Position numbers and translations under genes: made by a program. A stretch of 64,000 nt of DNA from NCBI RefSeq assembly GCF_016820585.1, contig NZ_JADHDX010000004.1, positions 212,444 through 276,443 of the forward strand, in the 5' to 3' direction. Positions 7,286 through 16,237 of this stretch are shown one piece after another. Under the pieces are notes generated by a model, which was not told the DNA's origin, ran no database searches, and saw nothing but the letters and a program-made list of their open reading frames with translations. Source of the DNA: Arthrobacter beigongshangensis. Its GTDB lineage: Bacteria > Bacillota > Bacilli > Bacillales_A > Planococcaceae. How positions within the stretch are numbered: position 1 is the stretch's first letter; each line of letters begins with the position of its first letter.

Positions 7286-7854
7286 TGAGGACAGTCGGCA
7301 TCGTACTTGCAGGTGGGGAGTCAAGACGATTCGGTTCTCCAAAAGCATTTGCGAAGCTAGGTCAGCGATATTTTTACGAGATTGCGATAGATGCTTTGAA
7401 AGTGTGCTGTGATGAAGTGATAATCGTGACTCGCCCAGAGCTTGTCGACAACTATCCTGTCGAGGTAGGGGTCATTACTGATGTAGCTGAATTTGCAGGA
7501 CTCGGTCCGCTTGCAGGGATCCTGTCTGCGATGGAATCTGTGGAAGCGGACCGCTATATCGTGTTGCCTTGCGATATGCCATATGTCGATGAAGCGGTAA
7601 TCGGGAAGTTATTGGTGCAACACGAACAAGCTGTAACGGCGGTTGTCGTAGATGGGCGGCAACATCCGCTAGTGTCTATTTGGGATCGTAGTGTGAAAGG
7701 CAATCTCCGAGAAGCATTGGATAATGGACAATTACGTGTCATGCCTGTTCTTAAAAGCAGCGGAGTTAGGTGGATAGATGGCAGTTTGTTGACGGACGAT
7801 GAAAAGCGGGTGTTTACAAATATGAATACACCTGAGGTATTGGAAAGGGGCTGA
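7285..7854 (+). CDS. mobA: MobA molybdenum cofactor guanylyltransferase
   Basis: About 189 residues. N-terminal nucleotide-binding motif GIVLAGGESRRFGSPKAFAK, then DVAEFAGLGPLAGILSAME and LPCDMPYVDE, as in MobA, which joins GMP to molybdopterin for the DMSO-reductase family such as nitrate reductase. Start is ATG 7285 (MRTVGIV) or ATG 7282, sharing bases with the moaD stop, with GGAGG at 7277-7281. The guanylylated cofactor fits the nitrate respiration context. Confidence 0.93.
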   Translation: MRTVGIVLAGGESRRFGSPKAFAKLGQRYFYEIAIDALKVCCDEVIIVTRPELVDNYPVEVGVITDVAEFAGLGPLAGILSAMESVEADRYIVLPCDMPYVDEAVIGKLLVQHEQAVTAVVVDGRQHPLVSIWDRSVKGNLREALDNGQLRVMPVLKSSGVRWIDGSLLTDDEKRVFTNMNTPEVLERG

Positions 7855-7858
7855 GTAG

Positions 7859-8869
7859 ATGGAAGCAATCGTAGATAAGCTGGGACGACCGATTCGAGAT
7901 CTACGGATATCGGTAACAGACCGCTGTAACTTCAGATGTTCCTATTGCATGCCGAAGGAAATATTCGGTGATGATTATGTATTTTTACCGAAAAAAGAAT
8001 TGCTGTCGTTTGAAGAAATTGAACGATTTTCACGTTTGTTTGCCTCATTGGGCGTCAAAAAGCTTCGTTTAACAGGAGGCGAACCGTTAATGCGCCGTGA
8101 TCTTCCTGAATTGATTGCGAAGCTGATGGGGATTGAAGGCATTGAAGATATCGGTTTGACGACGAATGGCGTCCTACTCAAGCAATACGCACAGCGGCTT
8201 TATGACGCAGGCCTTCGTCGTTTAAATATGAGCCTTGACGCATTAGACCCAGAGATTTTCGGCAAATTAAACGGGCGGGGCATTAAACCGGAGCTCATTC
8301 TTTCCAATATCGATTATGCACAAAAAATTGGCTTTGAAATTAAAGTCAATATGGTCGTTCAAAAAGGCGTCAATGAGGGTGAAATTCTACCGATGGCGGC
8401 CTACTTTAAAGAGCGAGCCATTACGCTGCGCTTCATCGAGTTTATGGATGTTGGCAATGACAATGGCTGGAGCTTTGAAAAGGTGGTTACGAAAAAAGAG
8501 ATTTACGAGATGCTGAAAGCTGAATATGAAATGGAATCTGCTGATCAGGATTATTACGGGGAAGTTGCGAAACGCTATCGGTATACGGAAAACGGTGCAC
8601 AGGTTGGCTTCATCACATCTGTTTCGGAATCATTCTGTTCGACTTGCACACGGGCGAGGTTGTCATCGGATGGTAAATTGTATACGTGTTTGTTTGCTTC
8701 AGATGGATTCGATCTGCGGGAATTGATTCGCAGCGGATTGTCGGATGCGGAGTTGCTTGACTCGATTTCGGGTGTTTGGCAACGCCGCGCGGATCGCTAT
8801 TCGGATGAACGGACGGAGCAGACGGCGAAAAATCGTAAGAAGATTGGTATGAGTTATATTGGTGGGTGA
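7859..8869 (+). CDS. moaA: MoaA GTP 3',8-cyclase (radical SAM)
   Basis: A 336-residue radical SAM enzyme catalysing the first step of molybdopterin synthesis with MoaC. The N-terminal cluster motif is CNFRCSYC at residues 23-30 (CxxxCxxC). The C-terminal cluster is in [20 protein letters not shown], with GGEPLMRRD and TTNGVLL between. It ends in the essential Gly-Gly (MSYIGG). The ATG at 7859 is four bases after the mobA stop, with GAAAGGGG upstream. It is the last gene of the operon; a bidirectional terminator follows. Confidence 0.96.
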   Translation: MEAIVDKLGRPIRDLRISVTDRCNFRCSYCMPKEIFGDDYVFLPKKELLSFEEIERFSRLFASLGVKKLRLTGGEPLMRRDLPELIAKLMGIEGIEDIGLTTNGVLLKQYAQRLYDAGLRRLNMSLDALDPEIFGKLNGRGIKPELILSNIDYAQKIGFEIKVNMVVQKGVNEGEILPMAAYFKERAITLRFIEFMDVGNDNGWSFEKVVTKKEIYEMLKAEYEMESADQDYYGEVAKRYRYTENGAQVGFITSVSESFCSTCTRARLSSDGKLYTCLFASDGFDLRELIRSGLSDAELLDSISGVWQRRADRYSDERTEQTAKNRKKIGMSYIGG

Positions 8870-8888
8870 GGCGCTACCGGAGTAAAAT

Positions 8889-8935
8889 AAAAAGGCATTA
8901 TTCACTCGGGTTATAGAGTGGGTAATGCCTTTTTT
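8889..8935. terminator. Bidirectional terminator between moaA and tctA
   Basis: AAAGGCATTA (8891-8900) pairs with TAATGCCTTT (8923-8932), with an inner CACTC/GAGTG pair. A-runs and T-runs flank both sides, so it serves the converging moaA and tctA transcripts. Confidence 0.9.
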
Positions 8936-8946
8936 ATATTTAACTA

Positions 8947-10473
8947 TTAACCTTCCTCTTCCACAATAACCGCACGACCTCTTAGTTTTAGCAACAACGG
9001 AATAAGTAACCATGCTGCTGCAGCGATAAGAAACACTAGTGATAGCGGCTGCGTGAAGAAGATACTGAATTCACCGTTTGAGATCGTAAGGGCGCGGCGC
9101 ATGTTGTTTTCAATCATCGGGCCTAACACGAGCGCTAAAACGAGTGGAGCGACAGGATAATCATTTTTGGATAATAAATAACCGGCTACACCACATCCGA
9201 GTAGTAAATACAAATCGAAAATGGTGTATTGCACGGCGTATACGCCAAAAAATGAAATAGCAACAATGATCGGTAATAGGTATTTCTTTGGTGTTTGAAT
9301 GACTTTCGCAAACACACGGACGAGTGGCATATTGAGTACTAACAGCATCAAGTTACCGATAAACATACTGGCAATCAGTCCCCATGCGACCTCAGGGTGC
9401 TCGTCAAAGAGAAGGGGACCTGGCTGGATGTTGTACATAATCAGTGCGCCCATCAGGATTGCCGTTGTACCGGAACCCGGAATCCCTAATGTGAGCAAAG
9501 GAATCATAGCGCCACCAGAAGCTGCGTTATTGGCTGATTCGGGGCCAGCTACACCTGCGATGTTACCTTTCCCGAAGCTTTCGGGGTTTTTACTGAATTT
9601 TTTTTCTGTCATGTAAGAGAAGAAAGAAGCAAGTGTTGCGCCTGCACCTGGAAGAACTCCGATGAAAAATCCGAGTAGGGAGCCCCGCACGATTGGGACA
9701 GCGCTGTCCTTCATATCTTGTTTTGTGGGCATAATTCGATTGATTTTTGCGATGGCACCGTCCTCGCTATCCCGTTCTAAAACAGTTTTGAACACTTCAC
9801 CAAGTGCAAACAAACCAACAGCAATCGTTAAAAATTCTAGTCCAGAGAAAAGAATCGGTTGATTGTATGTAAAGCGGGCAATTCCTGAAACGGCATCAAT
9901 GCCGATTGTGCCAAGGATAAGTCCGAAAACAGTCATGATTAAAGCCTTCGTCATAGACTTACCAGCAAGTCCACTAACTGCGGCTAAACCTAATAGCATT
10001 AGAGAGAAGTATTGAGCAGGACCGAAATTTACGGCAACTTTGGACAGCGGCTGTGCTAGCAGGACGAGGCCGATGAGTGCAATGATTCCGGCGCAAAATG
10101 AGCCGATTGCCGAGATGGCTAACGCCGCACCGGCACGTCCTTGTCTCGCCATCTGATAGCCGTCAAGTGTTGTGACGACGGATGATGACTCACCGGGTGT
10201 GTTTAACAATATAGACGTGGTGGAGCCTCCATACATGGCGCCGTAATAGACGCCGGCTAGTAAAATAATAGAGCTAGCTGCTGCTGCGCTTGTCGGCATA
10301 CCAGAAGTGATTGTTGCGGTAACTGGGATGAGAAGGGCAACCCCGCTCATTGGTCCAATGCCAGGCAGGACACCGACAGCTGTTCCGATGATGACGCCGA
10401 CTAAGGCAAATAATAGATTTTGCCATTGAAAAGCAATTGCAAATCCATCCGCTAAAAATTGTAATGTACTCAT
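8947..10473 (-). CDS. tctA: TctA large membrane subunit of tripartite tricarboxylate transporter
   Basis: A 508-residue, roughly 11-helix permease. Family signatures: GVLPGIGPMSGVALLIPVTA near residue 35, YGAMYGGSTTSILLNTPGES near 78, and LGIPGSGTTAILMGALIMYN near 330. TctA forms the channel that, with TctB and the binding protein TctC, imports citrate or other carboxylates using an ion gradient. Encoded after tctC and tctB on the minus strand and downstream of a CitA/CitB-type two-component system. The substrate cannot be told from sequence. Confidence 0.93.
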   Translation of the reverse strand: MSTLQFLADGFAIAFQWQNLLFALVGVIIGTAVGVLPGIGPMSGVALLIPVTATITSGMPTSAAAASSIILLAGVYYGAMYGGSTTSILLNTPGESSSVVTTLDGYQMARQGRAGAALAISAIGSFCAGIIALIGLVLLAQPLSKVAVNFGPAQYFSLMLLGLAAVSGLAGKSMTKALIMTVFGLILGTIGIDAVSGIARFTYNQPILFSGLEFLTIAVGLFALGEVFKTVLERDSEDGAIAKINRIMPTKQDMKDSAVPIVRGSLLGFFIGVLPGAGATLASFFSYMTEKKFSKNPESFGKGNIAGVAGPESANNAASGGAMIPLLTLGIPGSGTTAILMGALIMYNIQPGPLLFDEHPEVAWGLIASMFIGNLMLLVLNMPLVRVFAKVIQTPKKYLLPIIVAISFFGVYAVQYTIFDLYLLLGCGVAGYLLSKNDYPVAPLVLALVLGPMIENNMRRALTISNGEFSIFFTQPLSLVFLIAAAAWLLIPLLLKLRGRAVIVEEEG

Positions 10474-10495
10474 AGCTTAAGTTCCTCCTTTCTCC

Positions 10496-10945
10496 TTAAA
10501 ATGAAGGGAATCCGGGCAGTGATCCGCCGAGAAGTTCCGAAAATAAATAATAGATACCAACTGAAAATGCGAATGCAATCAGGATGGACCGCAGTATTCG
10601 ACCACGTTCCATCGTTTGAAAGGCGATGAGTAAGAAGCCGAATGTTGAAATGACATAGCCAAGCTTTTCAAGTGTAAATGCGTACAAAATAGCACCAATA
10701 AGAATAATGGCAAATTTTTTATATTGAAATTTCTCTTTCGTTGCCGATGCAGATTTGTACTTGAACGTTTCGTACAGTAAACGTAAGCTCAAAATGAGTA
10801 GAATGGCACCAAGCCACATTGGAAATATTTTTGGCCCTACGGCTGATCCGTATGCGCTATCAGGGATTTTTTGACTTTCCAAGACAACGACAAGACCAAC
10901 TAATAAAAAGGCAATGCTGGCATATCGATCGAATGTTTTACTCAT
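10496..10945 (-). CDS. tctB: TctB small membrane subunit of tripartite tricarboxylate transporter
   Basis: About 149 residues with four predicted helices and the family pattern: an N-terminal AFLLVGLVVVLESQ helix, then GPKIFPMWLGAILLILSLRL. The start is ATG 10945 (MSKTFDRY), placed after AGGAGGTG. A GTG 12 bases earlier overlaps that ribosome binding site and is rejected. It lies 22 bases before tctA and is preceded by a hairpin (10963-10990) that separates it from tctC. Confidence 0.88.
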   Translation of the reverse strand: MSKTFDRYASIAFLLVGLVVVLESQKIPDSAYGSAVGPKIFPMWLGAILLILSLRLLYETFKYKSASATKEKFQYKKFAIILIGAILYAFTLEKLGYVISTFGFLLIAFQTMERGRILRSILIAFAFSVGIYYLFSELLGGSLPGFPSF

Positions 10946-10962
10946 AGTCTTTTCCACCTCCT

Positions 10963-10990
10963 AAAAGAAAAGGCGGCCGTTATAGCCGCC
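10963..10990 (-). terminator. Intra-operon hairpin between tctC and tctB
   Basis: On the minus strand GGCGGC-TATAACG-GCCGCC is followed by TTTTCTTTT just before the tctB ribosome binding site. A partial terminator here would let the binding protein TctC be made in excess over the membrane subunits. Confidence 0.75.
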
Positions 10991-11001
10991 TATACTAGCA
11001 G

Positions 11002-12042
11002 TTATTTTTGCATGCCAAGCGCTGTTAACAATTCCACGATGACTTTATCTTGGTCTTCTAAGTAAGAAGTGAAATCGGCAGAATCACGATATTCATACTC
11101 CCAACCATTTTTCTCTAATTCGGCAGCCCACTCATCTGTCATGACCATCTTTTTAAGATTGTCGTTCCAGTAATTAAATGCAGCTTCGGACATGTCTTTC
11201 GGGCCGAATAAGCCACGCCAAATTGTGAACTCTGCGTCAATCCCTTCTTCTTGGAAGGTAGGGACATCTGCTAATTCGCCTTCTAGCCTTTCAAGTGAAC
11301 TAACAGCCAAAACTCGGACATCGCCAGATTTTACATAGGATCCAATTGCAGAAGCATCGGTTGCGATAACATCCGCATTACCACCGAGTAACGCTGCAAT
11401 GGCTTCACCACCACCATCATAAGAGACATACTTGACAGTCTTTGGATCAATGCCATATTTGAATGCAGGAAGTACGCCGACAAGATGGTCCATAGAACCT
11501 GGAGCGGATCCACCAGCCAATGTGACAGCTGTTGCGTCAGCCTTAATCGCTTCCAACACATCCTTTAATGTATTGAATTCCGAATCGGCTTTGACAACAA
11601 TCGCTCCATAATCACGTGTTAACTGTGCCAAAGGTGTTGTATCTTTATAGCCATAAGGGCTGTTTCCTTCCGCCTTATTATGATTGATTAGGATAGGTGG
11701 AGATTTAACAAGTAGGACATGATCATTTTTTGCTTCCTTCGTAGCGTATTCCGCCATGTAGACAGCGCCACCACCGCCAGGTTTGTTTTCAACGGTAATA
11801 GACTTTTCGACTAGCTTTGTTTCGCCCATTGTTTTCGCAATTGCTCGAGCAGTTAAGTCCCATCCACCGCCAGCCCCTGAAGGTGCAACAATTGTGATGT
11901 TATTCTTTGGGTAATCAGGAGCCTTGGCAGCAGTAGCGGTACCCTCATTTTCACTACTACTACCGCCGCTTGAAGTACATGCTGCAAGACTTAATGCCAA
12001 TAAACTTGTTAGTGCAACTGTCGTAAACTTTTTCCATTTCAT
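11002..12042 (-). CDS. tctC: TctC substrate-binding lipoprotein of tripartite tricarboxylate transporter
   Basis: A 346-residue extracytoplasmic binding protein of the Bug/TctC family. A type II signal peptide (TTVALTSLLALSLAAC) ends in lipobox LAAC, followed by a Ser/Gly-rich linker. Mature-domain motifs include ITIVAPSGAGGGWDLTARAI, ENKPGGGGAVYMAEYA, GGSAPGSMDHL and the C-terminal lobe region TIWRGLFGPK. It captures the carboxylate and delivers it to TctAB. The ATG at 12042 follows AAGGGGGAG. A strong hairpin lies in the leader (12065-12103). Confidence 0.93.
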   Translation of the reverse strand: MKWKKFTTVALTSLLALSLAACTSSGGSSSENEGTATAAKAPDYPKNNITIVAPSGAGGGWDLTARAIAKTMGETKLVEKSITVENKPGGGGAVYMAEYATKEAKNDHVLLVKSPPILINHNKAEGNSPYGYKDTTPLAQLTRDYGAIVVKADSEFNTLKDVLEAIKADATAVTLAGGSAPGSMDHLVGVLPAFKYGIDPKTVKYVSYDGGGEAIAALLGGNADVIATDASAIGSYVKSGDVRVLAVSSLERLEGELADVPTFQEEGIDAEFTIWRGLFGPKDMSEAAFNYWNDNLKKMVMTDEWAAELEKNGWEYEYRDSADFTSYLEDQDKVIVELLTALGMQK

Positions 12043-12064
12043 TTTCTACTCCCCCTTAAAATAA

Positions 12065-12103
12065 AAATTGATGACAGCGCTTTCAAGCGCCTGTCATCAA
12101 TTT
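12065..12103 (-). terminator. Terminator-like hairpin in the tctC leader with overlapping cre-like site
   Basis: AAATTGATGACA pairs with TGTCATCAATTT around GCG-rich inner arms. On the minus strand the stem is followed by TTTTTATTTT, about 15 bases before the tctC ribosome binding site. It may end the upstream two-component transcript or attenuate tctC. TGACAGCGCTTTCA (12072-12085) in the same arm matches the CcpA cre consensus with one mismatch, so carbon repression is possible. Confidence 0.6.
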
Positions 12104-12180
12104 ATCAGAAGATTGGTTGAATTCAATGTTTATGGTAATAAGTTTGATAATGGGAGTAAACGTCATTTTGTTCATACTGT

Positions 12181-12873
12181 TTACCGTTTTTTTATAAAGT
12201 ACCTTCTTTCAGGACGTCCAACTGATCCATATAACAGTTCCGTAAATGCCCGTTTCTCGGAGACGAGGTATTCGAGGTAACGTCTTGCCGTTGAGCGACT
12301 CACACCGATTTCCACTCCAAGTGCTTCAGCAGTAATTCCGCCTTCGATTTTTTCGATATGTTGAACCACTTTTTCTTTTGTTATCGGATCGATGCCTTTT
12401 GGTGGAACGGGATCTATGTCTTGTTCGGTTGTGTTTGTTTGATTCCAAAGAAGCTTGATAGAGTCCTCCTGCATGGTGCCTTCGCCAGCAAGTGTCTCCC
12501 TTTTGTTTTTATAAGAAAGCAGACTTTCTTGGAAACGGTCAAATGTTAATGGCTTCAAAATATAATCGATAACACCTCGGCGGTAGGCTCTTTTGACAAT
12601 TTCAATTTCTGCCGCTGCTGTTATGAAAATAATATCGGTTTCTGGACTATTTTCATGAATGAACGTCATCAGTTCGATGCCAAGCGTGTCAGGTAAATAA
12701 ACATCTAATAACACAAGGTCTGGCTGTAAGGCTGAAACCCAATCCTTTGCCTCTTCCCCGGTGTATGCTGAACCAATAACTGTGAAGCCTTCAATTTTTT
12801 CGATGAATCGTCGATGAATGTCCGCGACACGTTTGTCATCTTCAATAATTAAAATCTCTATCGGAACGGTCAT
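12181..12873 (-). CDS. CitB/DctR-family response regulator for tct operon
   Basis: A 230-residue regulator. Receiver domain at residues 1-125, with acidic pair IIEDDKRV, phospho-acceptor LVLLDVYLPD near residue 56 and lysine motif YILKPL near 105. A C-terminal helix-turn-helix follows (ITKEKVVQHIEK, ITAEALGVEIGVSRSTARRY). This architecture is typical of CitB/DcuR/DctR regulators that control carboxylate uptake. It overlaps the 3' end of the kinase gene by 32 bases and lies just upstream of tctC, so it most likely activates tctCBA in response to the transported carboxylate. Confidence 0.9.
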   Translation of the reverse strand: MTVPIEILIIEDDKRVADIHRRFIEKIEGFTVIGSAYTGEEAKDWVSALQPDLVLLDVYLPDTLGIELMTFIHENSPETDIIFITAAAEIEIVKRAYRRGVIDYILKPLTFDRFQESLLSYKNKRETLAGEGTMQEDSIKLLWNQTNTTEQDIDPVPPKGIDPITKEKVVQHIEKIEGGITAEALGVEIGVSRSTARRYLEYLVSEKRAFTELLYGSVGRPERRYFIKKR

Positions 12874-14446
12874 GCAAAACTCCCCCTTTTGGAATAGAAA
12901 TGATAAATAGCGCGCCGCCTAAGTCGCCTTTTTCTAGCGTGATGGAGCCCCCGAGATCTTTCACGTTATCAGCAACTTTTATCAATCCATATCCACGATC
13001 TGCCTCTTTTTTTGTAGAAACTCTTTCTTTGAAGAATGCCTCAAGCATATGTGAGGCGATACCTTGTCCAGAATCCTCTATTTCCATCAATATCTCTTCT
13101 CCATTATCGATAATCAGAATACGGACTGTTCTTTTGTCCTTAGGATAGGAATCGACTGCTTCAAAAGCGTTAGTGACTAAATTACCAATGATGGAAACGA
13201 AATGATTTTTTTCTAAATGTGATGGTAATTTAGCAAGAAAGCTGTCTTCATCCAGAATAAATCGAACTTTTAACTCTTTTGCTCGATTGAAAAAACCGAT
13301 GACAATCCCACCGAGAAACGGATCCTGCAAGCGATTGGTCACGAACTGAATGAGGGATTGATGCTCGGCAGTTTCATGATGGATAAGACTCAAAGCCTCG
13401 TCATAGGAGTTCAGTTGAATAAGGCCGGAAATGGTATATAAAAAGTTATTGTATTCATGTGTCTGTGCCCGTAATGCTTCCGAATAGCGTTTTACTTGTG
13501 ATAACTCCATCGCAAGGCGATCAATATCTGATTGCAGTCGGAAAGTAGAAACCGCTCCAACGATTTGTTTGCCAACCCGAATAGGGATTCGGTTGACAAT
13601 GACCTTCTTACCGCGAATTTCCATCGGTCGATCAAGATGCTGCTCCCCGGTTTCAAGTACAATTGGCAAAAGAGAATTCGGCAGTACTTCCTGAATGGTT
13701 ACACCAATCAGGTCAACCTGATCAGGTAAAGATAACGTATCATATGCCGCAACATTCACAGTCGTAATGATTCCCTTTGCATCTACCATGATAATTCCTT
13801 CACGAACCGATTCAATGAGTGCGTTGCGTTCGGTGAATAAATTAGCAATTTCTGCAGGCTCAAGATTGAATAATTCTTTTTTTATATTACGAGCCAGGAT
13901 GCTTGAACAAATAACGCCGATAAAAATAGCAATAAGAACAATATAGGAAATGTTATCAACATACTGAAAGAAAATTGTAGAATTATTTTCTTTCAAAAAT
14001 CCAACTGAAATGATGCCGATAATATCACCATTGTTATCGAAGACGGGTGCTTTACCGCGCAAGGCAGCTCCAAGTGTTCCTGTCGCTTCTGAAATATAGG
14101 ATTCGCCGAGAACAAGGGCTCGTTCATTGTCATCGCCAACCATCTTTTTTCCAATCCGTTCAACAACGGGATGCGCATAACGGATGCCTTCAGTATTACC
14201 TATGACAATATATTCGGCCCCTGTTTTTAGACGGATTGCCTCAGCGATAGGCTGCAATGCATCCGATGGGTTTTCTTGTCCAAACCCCGCACGGATATCT
14301 GGACGATCTGCAGTTGTTTTCGCAATGCTTAGCGCTCGTTGTCCAATTTGTTGTTCAATGCCCTGTGACATCGTGAAGTAGAATGAAATCCCGATGACAA
14401 TGGCTAGTAAAGAAACGAAAATAGCGCCATATAAAAAGATGCGCAT
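12842..14446 (-). CDS. CitA/DcuS-family sensor histidine kinase
   Basis: A 534-residue membrane kinase. Helix 1 at residues 1-25, extracytoplasmic Cache/PAS sensor about 30-165 (TGAEYIVIGNTEGIRYAHP, LGAALRGKAPVFDNNG), helix 2 about 170-190, cytoplasmic PAS about 205-310, Spo0B-like dimer region RAQTHEYNNFLYTISGLIQ with the phospho-accepting His, and an ATPase domain with N-box LVTNAFEAVDSY, EDSGQGI and GYGLIKV. The sensor type detects citrate, malate or similar acids. ATG 14446 has no ribosome binding site. The frame stays open upstream (codons for KSISLQ precede it), so the true start may be a non-standard codon such as ATT near 14467 behind GTGAGG. Confidence 0.88.
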   Translation of the reverse strand: MRIFLYGAIFVSLLAIVIGISFYFTMSQGIEQQIGQRALSIAKTTADRPDIRAGFGQENPSDALQPIAEAIRLKTGAEYIVIGNTEGIRYAHPVVERIGKKMVGDDNERALVLGESYISEATGTLGAALRGKAPVFDNNGDIIGIISVGFLKENNSTIFFQYVDNISYIVLIAIFIGVICSSILARNIKKELFNLEPAEIANLFTERNALIESVREGIIMVDAKGIITTVNVAAYDTLSLPDQVDLIGVTIQEVLPNSLLPIVLETGEQHLDRPMEIRGKKVIVNRIPIRVGKQIVGAVSTFRLQSDIDRLAMELSQVKRYSEALRAQTHEYNNFLYTISGLIQLNSYDEALSLIHHETAEHQSLIQFVTNRLQDPFLGGIVIGFFNRAKELKVRFILDEDSFLAKLPSHLEKNHFVSIIGNLVTNAFEAVDSYPKDKRTVRILIIDNGEEILMEIEDSGQGIASHMLEAFFKERVSTKKEADRGYGLIKVADNVKDLGGSITLEKGDLGGALFIISIPKGGVLHDRSDRDFNY

Positions 14447-14584
14447 TTGTAATGAAATAGATTTAATGACGAGAATCGCCTCACTATCTGCATAGATATG
14501 ATGTACAGTGCCAATGGATGCGCCATGAAGATAAATCTCTTTATATGTTACACTATTATAAATAGTTAAAATAGGGGGATATTC

Positions 14585-15547
14585 ATGAAACTAAGAATCT
14601 TTGTGACAAGAAAGCTAGATGATAGCGTGATAGCACCACTTCGAGAGAAGTTCGATGTGCGGATGTGGGAGTCGGAAAGTGAATCGGTACCGCGCGATAT
14701 TTTATTGAAAGAAGCTGCAGAAGCGGATGCGCTTTGGACGGTTTTGGCAGATAGCGTCGATCGCGAATTGTTTGAAATAGCGCCGAAGTTGAAAGTTGTG
14801 TCTAATTTAGCGGTTGGCTATAACAATATTGATCTTGAGGTAGCGAAGGAACGTGGTGTTATTGTGACTAATACGCCAGGCGTGTTGACGGAAACGACAG
14901 CGGATCTTACTTTTGGACTGCTCCTTGCGACTGCGCGTCGTCTGATGGAGGCAGAAAATGATATTCGGACGGGCAATTGGACGTCATGGTCCCCAATGGG
15001 CTACACAGGCATGGATGTCGGAGGTGCGACGCTTGGTATTATTGGTATGGGACGGATTGGAGAGGCGGTAGCACGTCGGGCAAAAGGATTTGATATGCGC
15101 GTTTTGTATCATAATCGCAGTCGAAAAATGGATGCGGAAGTCGAGCATGGTTTTGAATATGTCGAATTGGATACACTGCTGAAGTCCGTGGATTACGTCG
15201 TGATTCTTGCGCCGTATACACCGGAAACGGCGGGATTGATTGGTGCAAGGGAACTTGGGATGATGAAAAAGACTGCGGTTGTTATTAATGTTGCGCGTGG
15301 AGGAATTGTCGATGAGACGGCGCTCTATGAAGCATTGAAAAACGGAGACATTTGGGCGGCAGGTCTCGATGTATTTGCCACGGAACCGGTGCCGCAAGAT
15401 AATCCGTTGCTGACACTACCCAATGTGACGGTATTGCCGCATATCGGAAGTGCAAGCATTAAAACGCGAATTGAAATGATGAACTTGAATGCACAAGCGA
15501 TTATGGATGTGTTAGAAGGAAGAGAGCCTGCGAATCGGGTAGTGTGA
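14585..15547 (+). CDS. D-isomer-specific 2-hydroxyacid dehydrogenase (glyoxylate/hydroxypyruvate reductase type)
   Basis: A 320-residue NAD(P)-dependent enzyme. It shows SNLAVGYNNIDLEVA near residue 77, the Rossmann motif GIIGMGRIGEAVARRAKGF near 150, catalytic Arg in INVARGGIVDE near 235, and the Glu/His pair in LDVFATEPVP and VLPHIGSAS. Length and motifs fit the glyoxylate/hydroxypyruvate reductase subgroup more than lactate or phosphoglycerate dehydrogenase; the substrate is inferred. ATG 14585 follows AGGGGGAT. It is transcribed divergently from the sensor kinase across a 138-base AT-rich region. Confidence 0.88.
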   Translation: MKLRIFVTRKLDDSVIAPLREKFDVRMWESESESVPRDILLKEAAEADALWTVLADSVDRELFEIAPKLKVVSNLAVGYNNIDLEVAKERGVIVTNTPGVLTETTADLTFGLLLATARRLMEAENDIRTGNWTSWSPMGYTGMDVGGATLGIIGMGRIGEAVARRAKGFDMRVLYHNRSRKMDAEVEHGFEYVELDTLLKSVDYVVILAPYTPETAGLIGARELGMMKKTAVVINVARGGIVDETALYEALKNGDIWAAGLDVFATEPVPQDNPLLTLPNVTVLPHIGSASIKTRIEMMNLNAQAIMDVLEGREPANRVV

Positions 15548-15568
15548 AGTGAAAATTAGGAGGAGTGA

Positions 15569-15985
15569 ATGATGAAAGGTTCGGCAATCCCGTATTTAAC
15601 GTTTTATGGACAAGGTAAAGAAGCAGCTGATTTCTATGCAAAGGTATTTGGGTTGGAGAACCTTGGGATGCAAAAGTACGGCGATGCCGATTTCCCGTCA
15701 CCACCAGAAGCGGCGGATTATTTGCTACATTGCCACCTGCAAAAAGACGATTTTCAAATCATGCTTGCAGATTCTGTCGATAAACAGCCAGACAACATCA
15801 GACATGGTCTGTCACTTACCGTTCAATGTGACGGAGAAGAAGAGGCACAGCGTTTATACGATGGTTTACGTGAAGAGGGTGAAGTGCTTATGGAACTGCA
15901 AGATATGTTTTGGGGAGCAAAGTTCGGAAAAGTGAGGGATAAGTTTGGCTTTGTTTGGGATTTGAATTATGAGAAGGAAAGGTAA
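15569..15985 (+). CDS. VOC family (PhnB/glyoxalase-like) protein
   Basis: A 138-residue protein of the vicinal oxygen chelate fold as found in PhnB and 3-demethylubiquinone methyltransferase-like proteins: AIPYLTFYGQGKEAADFYAK at the start, HCHLQKDDFQIMLADS near residue 55, then LTVQCDGEEEAQRLYDGL and AKFGKVRDKFGFVWDLNY. No enzymatic activity can be assigned. Start ATG 15569 or 15572 after AGGAGG. It lies 22 bases downstream of the hydroxyacid dehydrogenase and probably shares its transcript. Confidence 0.8.
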   Translation: MMKGSAIPYLTFYGQGKEAADFYAKVFGLENLGMQKYGDADFPSPPEAADYLLHCHLQKDDFQIMLADSVDKQPDNIRHGLSLTVQCDGEEEAQRLYDGLREEGEVLMELQDMFWGAKFGKVRDKFGFVWDLNYEKER

Positions 15986-15999
15986 GTCATTGAGGTAAG

Positions 16000-16212
16000 A
16001 AAGGGCTGTCTAATAAGTATTAAGGAACTCGTTTTACAGGGGTTATGATAATTATGATTGTAGTGGAAGCGTTGTGAGCAATAAGGCAGATGCTTTTGCT
16101 GTCCGATTGGTTGAAGCCAAGCCCGCATCCGCCACCGGAGCGTAAATCAATATTTCTATAATTGAAAAGGGACTGCCGGCTTGTTAATTTGACTTTTCGG
16201 ACAGCCCCTTCT
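16000..16212. repeat. MITE-like element with GGGCTGTC terminal inverted repeats
   Basis: The 253-base gap between the VOC gene and gltS begins with AAGAAAGGGCTGTC and ends with GACAGCCCCTTCTTT, inverted copies with a further partial match (AATAAGT against AAAAGTC) further in. The interior has no open frame. It includes CCCGCATCCGCC-ACC-GGAG, which resembles the constant block of the modular repeats. Outer ends of this kind resemble IS1182-type transposon termini from memory. The same arms could also act as a long terminator for the converging genes. Confidence 0.5.
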
Positions 16213-16237
16213 TTGATGGAGCTAGTTGTTTTGTTTA

